DNA of 38,390 bases, from the NCBI RefSeq assembly GCF_023050945.1, contig NZ_JALKIM010000031.1, forward strand, positions 1 to 38,390, given 5' to 3'. Source of the stretch: Anaerobiospirillum sp. NML120448 (GTDB lineage: Bacteria > Pseudomonadota > Gammaproteobacteria > Enterobacterales > Succinivibrionaceae). Positions within the stretch are counted from its first letter, which is position 1; the number at the start of each line of letters is the position of its first letter. Shown here in pieces: positions 1 to 7,864 of the stretch. Position numbers and translations under genes: made by a program. Below the pieces are notes generated by a model. The model did no database searches. It saw nothing but the letters and a program-made list of their open reading frames with translations, and was not told the DNA's origin.

Positions 1-60
1 TGTATCTATATTAGGGCGGAGTAGTAGTTTTGGCACAAAAAAACTACCTCAAGGGTAGCA

Positions 61-101
61 TTTCTAAGAAATATGATAAATAAGCGGTTTTTGCTTAGAA
101 A
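61..101. repeat. inverted repeat next to truncated flagellin
   Basis: TTTCTAAG (61-68) pairs with CTTAGAAA (94-101), and TAAGC (81-85) with GCTTA (93-97) offers an alternative inner stem. The structure lies immediately upstream of the point where flagellin homology begins, so it could be the end of an inserted element. No transposase is visible here, and the assignment is uncertain. Confidence 0.35.
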
Positions 102-124
102 TAAAAATTTAATAATGCCGGGCT

Positions 125-331
125 ATGATCCAAAATCGTATGGAAAGTACCATCCGTAATCAGGCTAATATTTCTGAGAACGAAGCTGATGCACGTAGCC
201 GTATCCGTGATACTGACTTTGCCTCTGAGACTGCTGCTCTTACTCAGAACAACATTATTCAGCAGGCCTCTCAATCAGTTTTAGCCCAAGCTAACCAGCG
301 TCCAACCATCGCTTTAAGCTTGTTAGGCTAA
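125..331 (+). pseudogene. flagellin remnant, C-terminal D0 part only
   Basis: The 68 residues match the C-terminal end of the flagellins at 36184 and 37191: IQNR-ES-IRNQ, then DARSRIRD-DFA, IIQQA and a terminal ALSLLG. This is the C-terminal D0/D1 helix that packs in the filament core. The N-terminal D0/D1 and the variable region are missing. Homology begins abruptly near position 125, an in-frame stop lies at 113-115, and no convincing ribosome site precedes the ATG, so it is probably not a functional gene. It differs from the two intact flagellins (for example SENEADARS against AANQSDARS), so it comes from a distinct flagellin type rather than from the same copy. A strong terminator follows at 364-388. 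Either a rearrangement or insertion removed the 5' part, or the upstream sequence is an assembly join. Confidence 0.8.
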
Positions 332-363
332 CAGAATAACAATATCTCTCTCTTTATATTTAG

Positions 364-388
364 AGGCGGGCGTAAGTCCGCCTTTTTT
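364..388 (+). terminator. Rho-independent terminator after flagellin remnant
   Basis: Stem AGGCGG / CCGCCT around an 8-nt loop, followed by a run of T. It is nearly identical to the terminator at 1920-1944, with one loop base changed. Confidence 0.85.
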
Positions 389-484
389 ATTTATACCAAG
401 AGAAAAAACTTGTCCTTATGTTATATTTTATAAGCAAGATTTCTTGCTCAGCATTATGCTTTGGATTAACAATGGACTATTCGT

Positions 485-1879
485 ATGGCTGCTAAAACCC
501 ATCAGCATTGCACTAAAATTACAGAGGAAACTGTTGAGTTGCTGTGTAATTTACTTTTGCATAAGGTGCCGCAAAAAGATATTTGTCAGGCTACAGGCAT
601 TAGCCAGGCATCTCTGACTATTTACGTCAACTTCCTTGCCTACCACGGAAAAGATGTCTTTATTGATCATTACATTAATGGCAATAAGCCTGAATACACA
701 GACGAGCAATACAACCAAATTGTAGAGTGCATGATTAAGCATAATCTATCTCTAACTGCAATTTGTGCCATGTTCCGCATCCATAAAGATCCGATTAAGC
801 AACGCTTAGCAAAGCGAGGCGATACTCCTTTTGCTGGAGTAATACCTGCTGAAATTCCAGCAAGCACTGACTCTGAATTTATGCATCTTGGCTTTAGGTC
901 TAAGGAAGGAAAAGCTCAAGACCTTAATGGCGCTAATAAGAAGGCAGCTAAGAAATACACTGCACCTACTCGCAAAACTAAAAGCACAGCTAAGAAAGAG
1001 CCTGCTACTAAAGACACCACTGCAAAGGCCGCAGCTAATGATATACCTGTAAATGAGGTTCCTGCTGAGCCAGCTGCTATCGTGGTCGATGAGAAGGGCT
1101 TTGACCAGTATGGTAATTTTAGAGGTATTGCTAAAGCACCTGTTAAAAAATACAGAGGCAGCGGCAAGGGTAGCGCCAAGGCAACTCAAAAGACCAAGGA
1201 GTTAGAAGCTTCTGAGCAAATCTCCACTTTAGAGCAAATGCAAAAGCAGCTTAAGAATAATCCTGTTGATTTCTTAGTTAGAGCTAACTTAAGTGCTAAA
1301 GATTGGAGTAAGAAGAATGGTTCAAAGATAGGCAGACCTCGAGATATTGATGTCTTTTCTGTTGGCTTTGATAAGCTTCCTCGTGAAGTGCAAATTAAAT
1401 CGCTACACACTGCTCTCAACTCAGCTATGTATCAGCTAATTGCTACAACCATGGCTTATGAATTTGAGCTTGATGCACAGACCTCTACCTCTCAAACTAA
1501 GGCAGGCCCTAAGAAAAAGGATGCCAACAGACTACCAAGTGTAAGCAAGCTTTCTAAATTTAAAGCTGTTCAAGCTATTACTGCCGCTAATGATGACCAA
1601 ATATCTCAAGCCAAACTATGCGAGTTTTTAGGCATAAAAGCCAACGATATTACCTACCTTAGAAGCGTCCAAAATAAGGCTCCCAAAGAAGATAATAGTC
1701 GTGATTTGCTAAAACAGATTATTTGTGAGATTTTCCATGACATAGGTAAAGGAACCTGGGGCCATCTAAGAATTACGAAGTTCATGAGAACCAGCCCTGA
1801 TCCTAAATACCGTTTTAACGTCTCTGCTGGAACCGTTAAAAAATACATGAAAGAACTTAATCTGGTAGTCAAACAGTAA
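485..1879 (+). CDS. IS3-transposase-like DNA-binding protein without DDE domain
   Basis: 464 aa. Residues about 12-50 and 60-110 hold two helix-turn-helix-like segments (QKDICQATGISQASL and LSLTAICAMFRIHK), like the OrfA half of IS3-type transposases. Residues about 130-240 are a Lys/Ala/Thr-rich linker (AAKKYTAPTRKTKSTAKKE), probably disordered and basic. A third helical segment follows at about 365-395. The last 55 residues (EIFHDIGKGTWGHLRITKFM and TVKKYMKELNLV) resemble the HTH_21 segment that precedes the integrase core in IS3 OrfB. The protein stops there, and no DDE/rve core is found in any frame before 2209. It is bounded by matching terminators. It could be a domesticated or decayed transposase fragment, or a regulator. 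The DNA-binding character is fairly secure; the function is unknown. Confidence 0.7.
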   Translation: MAAKTHQHCTKITEETVELLCNLLLHKVPQKDICQATGISQASLTIYVNFLAYHGKDVFIDHYINGNKPEYTDEQYNQIVECMIKHNLSLTAICAMFRIHKDPIKQRLAKRGDTPFAGVIPAEIPASTDSEFMHLGFRSKEGKAQDLNGANKKAAKKYTAPTRKTKSTAKKEPATKDTTAKAAANDIPVNEVPAEPAAIVVDEKGFDQYGNFRGIAKAPVKKYRGSGKGSAKATQKTKELEASEQISTLEQMQKQLKNNPVDFLVRANLSAKDWSKKNGSKIGRPRDIDVFSVGFDKLPREVQIKSLHTALNSAMYQLIATTMAYEFELDAQTSTSQTKAGPKKKDANRLPSVSKLSKFKAVQAITAANDDQISQAKLCEFLGIKANDITYLRSVQNKAPKEDNSRDLLKQIICEIFHDIGKGTWGHLRITKFMRTSPDPKYRFNVSAGTVKKYMKELNLVVKQ

Positions 1880-1919
1880 TGTTTACCAATCTAACTAAGA
1901 CTGTTAGTTAGTTCTTAAT

Positions 1920-1944
1920 AGGCGGGCGCAAGTCCGCCTTTTTT
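1920..1944 (+). terminator. Rho-independent terminator after the 464-aa protein gene
   Basis: Stem AGGCGG / CCGCCT, loop GCGCAAGT, then TTTTT. It is a near-duplicate of the terminator at 364-388. Confidence 0.85.
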
Positions 1945-2209
1945 GTAGATTGATGGCTATTAATTAGCAATTAGCAAAAGAAATGGCTCTAAGTTTGAAG
2001 ACCGTGCAAGTACGTACTGTTTACAGAACGATTGAGAGCACTCTACCTACCTACCTACCCTGCCTTACATTAAATTGCCTAACTACACTATAGTTCGCAC
2101 TGATAGCAATGCATTGTATTGCATTGCATTGCATTGCATTGTTTACCTGCCCATCATAGTTTGCTTGTCAGCTTACCCATGGAAGGTGTTGAGACAGGGA
2201 AATAAGCTA
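1945..2209. other. spacer with short tandem repeats
   Basis: No gene is supported here. It contains four CTAC units at about 2044-2059 and a pentamer run of GCATT at 2111-2145 (seven units, one variant). Confidence 0.6.
2111..2145. repeat. GCATT pentanucleotide tandem repeat
   Basis: Seven 5-bp units, the second reading GTATT. It lies in non-coding DNA downstream of the convergent yfbV gene. Confidence 0.85.
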
Positions 2210-2689
2210 TTAGAGCTTGTTTAGGAACTCTTTGTCTTTTAGGGTTTTGCAGGCTTCATTGAGAGTTTTAACAAAGTCATACATGATTGGAGCGCTGCTA
2301 GGCTGTTTTTGTAATTTTGAGCATAGATCTTGGTAAAAAGCTCTTTGCTTAGGCTCTAAAGGCTTTTGGGAGTGGTAATAGAACCATAGCAGCATGAAAA
2401 ATGGGCTTGATAAGAGCACCAGTGTCATCATAATAAGCGAGGTCAAGGCTAAATACATATGCATAAAGCCCGCTGAAGGATGAGTAAGTAGTACGTAAAT
2501 ACCCTGAAAGCCACCACAGGTGTAATACATCCAAACTAGAATAAGAGCAATAAAAGGTGGAAGTGCTTTTTTAGCAAAGCTATAGACCTCTTTTAAACGT
2601 GGCTCCATAAAAATCATACGTAGCACCTTTTCATCAGGCCATAATTCCATATACTCAGAACCTATTTTAAGCTTGCTAAATAGCGACAT
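2210..2689 (-). CDS. yfbV: YfbV family (UPF0208/DUF412) inner-membrane protein
   Basis: 159 aa, close to the roughly 150 aa usual for YfbV. The N-terminus has the family signature: G-x-Y-x3-WPDEKVL, F-EPRLKEVYSFAKKALPP, then a first membrane segment ending in CGG. A second membrane segment spans about residues 80-105, and the cytosolic C-terminus ends K-FLNKL, matching the FLDDL end of the E. coli protein. In E. coli YfbV sits next to ackA-pta and has been linked to limiting the spread of Ter-macrodomain organisation. Here too the nearest metabolic gene is a pta homologue, divergently transcribed from 4092, so the family context is retained although ackA is missing. The start is supported by GAGGG placed 6 nt before the ATG. 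The family assignment is firm; the cellular role in this organism is inferred. Confidence 0.85.
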   Translation of the reverse strand: MSLFSKLKIGSEYMELWPDEKVLRMIFMEPRLKEVYSFAKKALPPFIALILVWMYYTCGGFQGIYVLLTHPSAGFMHMYLALTSLIMMTLVLLSSPFFMLLWFYYHSQKPLEPKQRAFYQDLCSKLQKQPSSAPIMYDFVKTLNEACKTLKDKEFLNKL

Positions 2690-4091
2690 TCTTTACCCTC
2701 ATCATCAGTTAGCCAAAATTGGCCATAAATTATATCAGCCTCTTTCATCTAGGATCTATGTTAAGAAGCCTAGAGTACAAGCATAAGCTTGCAGCTGCCT
2801 TACCAAAGCTACTGCTCAACTGATTTTTCTAGCTCTATAAGTTTAGTGCTACCTTACATAAAGGCATACTGGAAATTAAGCACTGCTTAGTAGCCTCTTT
2901 GAAAACAAAATAAATACTTCTAGTTTATCTAAGCTTTCTTTGTATTACATTAGCTTACCCCAATTAAGTTGCTCTAAAAGTTTTGGTTAGCCACTTAGCA
3001 ACTTAAGTCTTCTTCAAAATTGCTAGTCCCTTGATGCCTGTTTATTAAGAGCAATTGCCTACCTGCCTAATTGCCAGTAGCTGTTGCCTCTCAAGACTCA
3101 ACAACTTACTACTGCGGTTCTGCCTTAAATATTATTAGTTAACAGCGCTCACTAAAAATGCAATCAGATTGCATGGGGTTGCAGGTACGAGTGATGTATG
3201 CATATGAGCATATGCCAGGGCGCAAGTGTTGATGTGTTTTCTTGTATGCATGCAACAGGACTGGTTAGATTTTCTTTTACTTGAGCTAAATAGAAATTCC
3301 ATATGCTTACTTAGCTACCTTCCCACCCTATTTATAATGCCTTGGCGGCCATTTTCATAGAGCTTTTGCTGTCTCTATATTGTCATGTGGTCTTAAAGAT
3401 AGCATTGAAGGTACAGTACACACTGATTGCATTGAGGAGCTAGTTCTAGTTCTTTTTATTGCTTTTGCTCTAGTTATTGCTATTGGCCTTGGCACTCGTC
3501 TTGTTTAGGCTCATGCTCATGCTACTGGTCAGGTACTTATGGGTAGAGAGCAATGGGATGCGACTTACTTAAGTTTTGGTGATTTTGGGGTTTTATGGCA
3601 GTTGTTTGTGGGCAATGGTTGGTTTGAGAGGCAATTTTGAGGAAATTGGGTCAAAAAGTGGGGCTGTGATAAAAAAACGCAATAATGGTGTTTTAAGGTG
3701 GGTAAAAGGCTTAGATATGCGGCAGGAGTGCAATTTTTGTCAACACTAACAAAGCAAACTTTGCATAAATTGCTATTATTTTTAGTAAAAAAGTTGAGCA
3801 ATTTTAGAAAAGTTAGGGTATGCTAATCACAACTTACAAAGACAAGTTTTTAAAAATTTCTAAATTGTTTTACTGTTCTACAGTTAAAACTGATTAATAT
3901 CAATTTTTACAACTATTTTTTCCTAATTAAGTTGGTAGCTGATTAGCACTTTTTAGAGTGAAATTAACTACAAACTTAAGATAGGGTGCTCAGCTTTTAG
4001 GCTGTTAATAGCAAGAGCTAGTCAAAGTAACTTGTCTTTTCTTGCACTAGTATATTTGGCTATTAGCACTACTACATATTTGGAGATTATA
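2690..4091. other. 1.4-kb spacer between yfbV and the pta-like gene
   Basis: I see no convincing gene. The small minus-strand frame at 3565-3801 looks fortuitous. A hydrophobic plus-strand frame (about 3338-3508) contains NNN-GCN hexamers but has no clear start. A G/T-rich stretch lies at 3560-3700. The last 200 bp hold the FNR-like site described separately. Confidence 0.5.
3890..3903 (+). promoter_or_regulatory. FNR-like box upstream of the pta-like gene
   Basis: CTGAT-TAAT-ATCAA matches the TTGAT-N4-ATCAA consensus at 9 of 10 positions. A TAATTA hexamer at 3924-3929 could be the -10, with its centre 30 bp downstream of the box centre, about 2 bp short of ideal class II spacing. Confidence 0.5.
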
Positions 4092-5093
4092 ATGCCACGT
4101 TCACTCATGCTCGTTCCAGCTGGTCGCGCCACTGGCTTATTCGTAGTTTCTTTAGGTTTAGTTAAAGCTCTTAATGATAAGGGCGTAAAGGCCGCAGTAT
4201 TTAAGCCATTTGAAGTAGGCCAAAACTGCAATAAGGATTGTCCAAAGAACTACTCTCTGACCTATATGCAAGCTTTAAAGTACTTAAGCGCCAATCAAGT
4301 ACCAGAGTTAATTGCTGCCATCGTAGCTAATTACGAGCGCTTAGTAAAGGATACTCAAGCTGATGTGATCGTTGTTGAGGGTGCAGTCACACAAATGTTT
4401 GATCAGCATGCTATTAATGCAGCTATCCGTGAAGCTCTTAATGCTGATATCTGTATGGCTTCTATGGGCATGTGCCCTAGTGCTATGGCCTTGGTAAAAG
4501 TAGCTTTAGGTGCTTTTGGACAAGCTGCTCAAGAGCGTTTCATTGGTGGCGTTCTTTACAATCACGATGCCCCATTAGATGCTAACAATATTAAGAAGAT
4601 TCAATTAAGCGGCCCTAAGGATCCTAATGCTCAATTTGGCTGCTCTATGGATGAGGCCAAGGATGTTGGCCACGAAGAGGGCGGAGCCTCTTGCTCTTGC
4701 ACTCCATTTGCAATGATTCCATTTGAGAGTGCTAACTATGCTCTACGTGCTAGCGATGTTGCTAAGCTTTTAGGCGCAGAGCTCCAAGGTCAAGGCTGTG
4801 CTCGTGTCAGCGGCATTTCTTTCTGTGCTAAGAGTGCTACCTCTAGCGATATTTTAGTGACCAGTGTACTTCCAGAGAATACTGAGGCTAACTTAGTAAT
4901 TCTATGCAATGGCACTCAAGGCTTAGCTGGCAAGGCAACTATTAATACTACCCACTCTCCATTAGCTGTAGTAGAAGCCCTCTTATCTTTATCTGTAGTT
5001 TTATTTGCTGATGATACTGAGCGTGCTGAGCAAATTGCTGCCTTTAGCGCTCCACTCTTTGATAATTCACTATTAGACTTCTTATCCAAATAA
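4092..5093 (+). CDS. stand-alone Pta N-terminal (P-loop-like/DRTGG) domain protein
   Basis: 333 aa from the ATG at 4092. TGGAG lies 6 nt before that ATG, and the protein aligns from MPRSLMLVPAGRATGLF with the N-terminus of the full Pta at 5792, so the longer frame from 4032 is rejected. Residues 1-165 match the BioD-like AAA_26 half of Pta (SLMLVPAG, KALNDKGVKAAVFKP, VIVVEG, ERFIGGVLYNHDAP). Residues about 215-330 match the DRTGG-like half, ending LFDNSLLDFLSK. It stops exactly where the PTA_PTB catalytic domain begins in its neighbour, so it cannot be a phosphotransacetylase by itself. The frame is intact, with clean codon use and a terminator, which argues for a functional protein. It has ten Cys residues, including a C-x-C pair in the inter-domain loop. 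A regulatory subunit or decoy for Pta is plausible but inferred. Confidence 0.85.
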   Translation: MPRSLMLVPAGRATGLFVVSLGLVKALNDKGVKAAVFKPFEVGQNCNKDCPKNYSLTYMQALKYLSANQVPELIAAIVANYERLVKDTQADVIVVEGAVTQMFDQHAINAAIREALNADICMASMGMCPSAMALVKVALGAFGQAAQERFIGGVLYNHDAPLDANNIKKIQLSGPKDPNAQFGCSMDEAKDVGHEEGGASCSCTPFAMIPFESANYALRASDVAKLLGAELQGQGCARVSGISFCAKSATSSDILVTSVLPENTEANLVILCNGTQGLAGKATINTTHSPLAVVEALLSLSVVLFADDTERAEQIAAFSAPLFDNSLLDFLSK

Positions 5094-5129
5094 GAAGTTT
5101 GCCACCGAGTAATGATTATAATGCCGTGC

Positions 5130-5189
5130 AAGGCTAGCGCAGCTGACGTAAAGCTAGCGTAGCTGGCCTAAAGCTAGCGTAGCTGGCCT
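5130..5189. repeat. three 20-bp tandem repeats
   Basis: The unit AAAGCTAGCGTAGCTGGCCT occurs twice exactly (5150-5169 and 5170-5189), preceded by a diverged copy at 5130-5149. The unit is itself rich in AGCT/GCTAGC dyads and lies just after the pta-like gene. Confidence 0.85.
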
Positions 5190-5225
5190 TGCTCATTATA
5201 TTCGCAGTAAAAAAGCTCTTTATTA

Positions 5226-5257
5226 AGAGGAAGTTTGTTAAAGCTTCCTCTTTTTCA
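5226..5257 (+). terminator. terminator of the pta-like gene
   Basis: Stem GAGGAAG / CTTCCTC around a 10-nt loop, followed by TTTTT. It separates the pta-like gene from full-length pta, which therefore has its own promoter. Confidence 0.8.
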
Positions 5258-5791
5258 CTTATAAGTTTTGCTTAACCTGCTAGAGCGTGTTTTAGCGTAA
5301 AAAAATATTTCATCCCACCACTGATATAGTACTCATTGAACTTAATCATGCTTGTTAATGAGCCATGGTTTTATTAAAATGAGTTTATAAAGTCTTTTTA
5401 TTAAAATAATAAGGTAAGCATGCTTGTTTTTGCTTTTGGCTTGCTTGTAAAGCCTTTTGTAGAGCGACTTTTTTTCAGATTTGTTTTAAACTAATTGCCA
5501 AATTCTCTCATTAGGATTTTGGAGAGTTTTTAATGCATTTTGATCGCTATCAAAGTTAGTTTTACCGATACGATCTATATTATTTGATTAGAAACTCAAA
5601 ATTGAGGCGCATAGCTTTTAGGCTAACTTTGATTGTTTTGGTATTGGTTAGTGCCCTATTGAGTTGTCATACATTAAAACTACCATACTAAATATATGGC
5701 TGGCTTTAATTTATGAAGGCTCATTCTAGGTTAATGAATTAAAAACAATTGACAGTTTAATGCGCTGCTTTTTTAAATGGAGATAAATAAA
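5258..5791. promoter_or_regulatory. pta upstream region
   Basis: About 530 bp of AT-rich non-coding DNA. It holds the FNR-type promoter at 5540-5581 and, if that promoter is used, a leader of about 200 nt before the pta start. No other gene is seen. Confidence 0.5.
5540..5581 (+). promoter_or_regulatory. putative class II FNR-dependent promoter of pta
   Basis: TTGATCGCTATCAA at 5540-5553 is a perfect TTGAT-N4-ATCAA palindrome. TATATT at 5576-5581 lies 32 bp centre to centre downstream. A transcription start near 5588 would put the site at about -41.5, the classic class II activator position. CRP-like proteins bind related sites, so FNR is the likely but not the only reader. Confidence 0.65.
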
Positions 5792-7804
5792 GTGCCACGT
5801 TCACTAATGCTTGTTCCAGCTGGTAAAGCAAATGGTTTATTTGTTGCCTCTTTAGGTTTAGTAAAGGCTCTTAACGATAAGGGCGTAAAAGCTGCCATTT
5901 TCCGTCCATTAGATGCATGTAAGAATACTGCCAAGGACTGCTGCTCTAACTATTCAATTTCTAACTGTGATGCTGTTAAGTACTTATCACAGAACCAAAA
6001 GAGCGAGTTAGTAGAGGCTATCTTAGCCAACTACAACCGTTTATTAAAGGACACCCAAGCTGACGTGATCGTTGTTGAGGGTGTAGTTACTGACAAGTTT
6101 GATCAGAACTCCTTAAATGCCGCTGTTTGCCACGCTTTAGATGCTGATATCTGCATCGTTTCTATGGGCAAGTGCAAGAAGGCTATGGCTTTAGTTCATA
6201 TCGCTTTATCTTACTTTGGTAAGGCTGGCCAAGAGCGTTTCATTGGTGGTATCTTATTAAATCACGATGCTCCACGTGATGCTAAGGGTCAAAAGAAGTT
6301 AGTATTAGCAGGTAAGCAAGAGGCTCAATGCTGCACTTGCTCCGCTCCAAAGGCTGATGCTTGCTCTGCTGGCGGTGAGGGCGGTTCATGTGGCTGCACT
6401 CCATATGCTATGATTCCATACAATTGCCAGAACTACGCTTTCCGTGCTAGCGATTTAGCTTCCTTTATCGACGGCACTTTAGTTGGTGATGCTAACGTTC
6501 GTGGCTGCAATATCGTATTTGACGCAGAATCTGCTTGTGAGAACGATGTTTTATTAACCGCTAAGGTTCCATGCTGCACCAAGGCTGGCATCGTAGTATT
6601 ATGCGATGGCGCTGAGGGCACTGTAGGCAAGGCTACTATTTGCACCAAGGCTTCTGTTTGGGCTGTAGCTGAGACCTTCTCAAGCTTACCTCCAATGTTA
6701 TTAAAGGACGACACTGAGCGTGCACAACGTGCTGCTGACTTTGCTGCTCCATTATTTGATAACTCTTTATTAGACTACTTAGCAACTCCTTACAACAAGG
6801 AGTTCCCATTATTAAGCCCAGCTGCTTTCCGTTACAAGTTAACTGAGCTTGCTCGTGCTGCTAACAAGCGCATTGCTCTTCCTGAGGGTGATGAGCCACG
6901 TACTGTATGTGCTGCTGCTCGTGTTGCTGCTTCCAAGATTGCTGTTCCAGTACTCTACGGTAAGAAAGACGCTATCTTAGCTGTTGCTAAGGAGCAAGGC
7001 GTTTCCTTAGATGAGGGTGTTGAGTTTATCGATCCTGATGAGATCCGTGAGAACTATGTTGCTCGTTTAGTTGAGTTACGTAAGTCCAAGGGCTTAACTG
7101 AGGATCAGGCTCGTGACCTCTTAAAGGACAATGTATTCTTAGCCACTATGATGCTTGAGCGTAACGAAGTTCACGGCTTAGTATCTGGTGCCGTTCACAC
7201 CACTGCTAACACCATTCGTCCAGCTCTTCAGGTTATTAAGACCGCTCCAGGCGCTTCTTTAGTATCTGCTATCTTCTTCATGCTTATGGAAGAGCAGGTT
7301 TACGTATTTGGTGATTGCGCCTTGAACCTCAATCCAAATGCTGATGAGTTAGCTCAGATTGCTATTCAGTCTGCTGACACTGCTAAGGCTTTTGGTATTG
7401 ACCCACGTGTTGCTATGATCACCTACTCAACTGGCACTTCTGGTAAGGGCCCTGATGTTGATTTAGTAACCGAGGCTACTAAGAAGGCTCAAGAGTTACG
7501 TCCAGACTTAGTAATCGACGGCCCACTCCAGTACGACGCTTCTGTAATGGCTGACGTTGCTGCTCAAAAGGCTCCAGGTTCTAAGGTAGCAGGTAAGGCA
7601 ACTGTATTCATCTTCCCAAGCCTCTCCACTGGTAACACTGTTTACAAGGCAGTTCAACGTTCTGCTAACGTTGTTGCTATTGGCCCTATGTTACAAGGCT
7701 TACGTAAGCCAGTTAACGACCTCTCCCGTGGTGCTTTAGTTGACGATATCGTTTATACCGTAGCTATCACCGCTATTCAGGCAGGCCAACAAGATCAGCA
7801 GTAA
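5792..7804 (+). CDS. pta: phosphate acetyltransferase, full-length Pta
   Basis: 670 aa (E. coli Pta is 714). Pta interconverts acetyl-CoA plus phosphate and acetyl phosphate plus CoA in the cytoplasm, and normally pairs with AckA, which is not in this window. Residues 1-170 are the BioD-like half (SLMLVPAGKANGLF), about 205-330 the DRTGG-like half, and about 340-670 the PTA_PTB catalytic domain. That domain is very well conserved (LPEGDEPRTV, VHGLVSGAVHTTANTIRPAL, YSTGTSGKGPDVD, DGPLQYDASVMADVA, FIFPSLSTGNTVYKAVQRSA, GLRKPVNDLSRGALVDDIVYT). I chose GTG 5792 because GGAG (5779-5782) then has good spacing and the paralogue starts at the same residue; ATG 5777 would overlap that ribosome site. 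The N-terminal half has 20 Cys against 2 in the catalytic half, including a cluster at 180-202. An FNR-type promoter lies upstream. Confidence 0.95.
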   Translation: MPRSLMLVPAGKANGLFVASLGLVKALNDKGVKAAIFRPLDACKNTAKDCCSNYSISNCDAVKYLSQNQKSELVEAILANYNRLLKDTQADVIVVEGVVTDKFDQNSLNAAVCHALDADICIVSMGKCKKAMALVHIALSYFGKAGQERFIGGILLNHDAPRDAKGQKKLVLAGKQEAQCCTCSAPKADACSAGGEGGSCGCTPYAMIPYNCQNYAFRASDLASFIDGTLVGDANVRGCNIVFDAESACENDVLLTAKVPCCTKAGIVVLCDGAEGTVGKATICTKASVWAVAETFSSLPPMLLKDDTERAQRAADFAAPLFDNSLLDYLATPYNKEFPLLSPAAFRYKLTELARAANKRIALPEGDEPRTVCAAARVAASKIAVPVLYGKKDAILAVAKEQGVSLDEGVEFIDPDEIRENYVARLVELRKSKGLTEDQARDLLKDNVFLATMMLERNEVHGLVSGAVHTTANTIRPALQVIKTAPGASLVSAIFFMLMEEQVYVFGDCALNLNPNADELAQIAIQSADTAKAFGIDPRVAMITYSTGTSGKGPDVDLVTEATKKAQELRPDLVIDGPLQYDASVMADVAAQKAPGSKVAGKATVFIFPSLSTGNTVYKAVQRSANVVAIGPMLQGLRKPVNDLSRGALVDDIVYTVAITAIQAGQQDQQ

Positions 7805-7826
7805 TATTGTTGATTTAGCCTAACAA

Positions 7827-7864
7827 AAGGCAGCTAGACCACATTTGGACTAGCTGCCTTTTTA
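7827..7864 (+). terminator. terminator of pta
   Basis: Stem AAGGCAGCTAG / CTAGCTGCCTT around a 12-nt loop, followed by TTTT. It begins about 20 nt after the pta stop. Confidence 0.9.

Noticed and set aside
2111-2145. CRISPR-like repeat array
   Set aside because: The units are 5 bp and contiguous without spacers; it is a microsatellite. No CRISPR array or cas gene is seen anywhere in the window.
3565-3801. 78-aa minus-strand reading frame
   Set aside because: No ribosome site, atypical composition and no recognisable motif; it lies in a G/T-rich spacer and is best explained as chance.
4032-4091. N-terminal extension of the pta-like protein
   Set aside because: TGGAG sits just before ATG 4092 and homology to Pta starts there; the extension has no counterpart.
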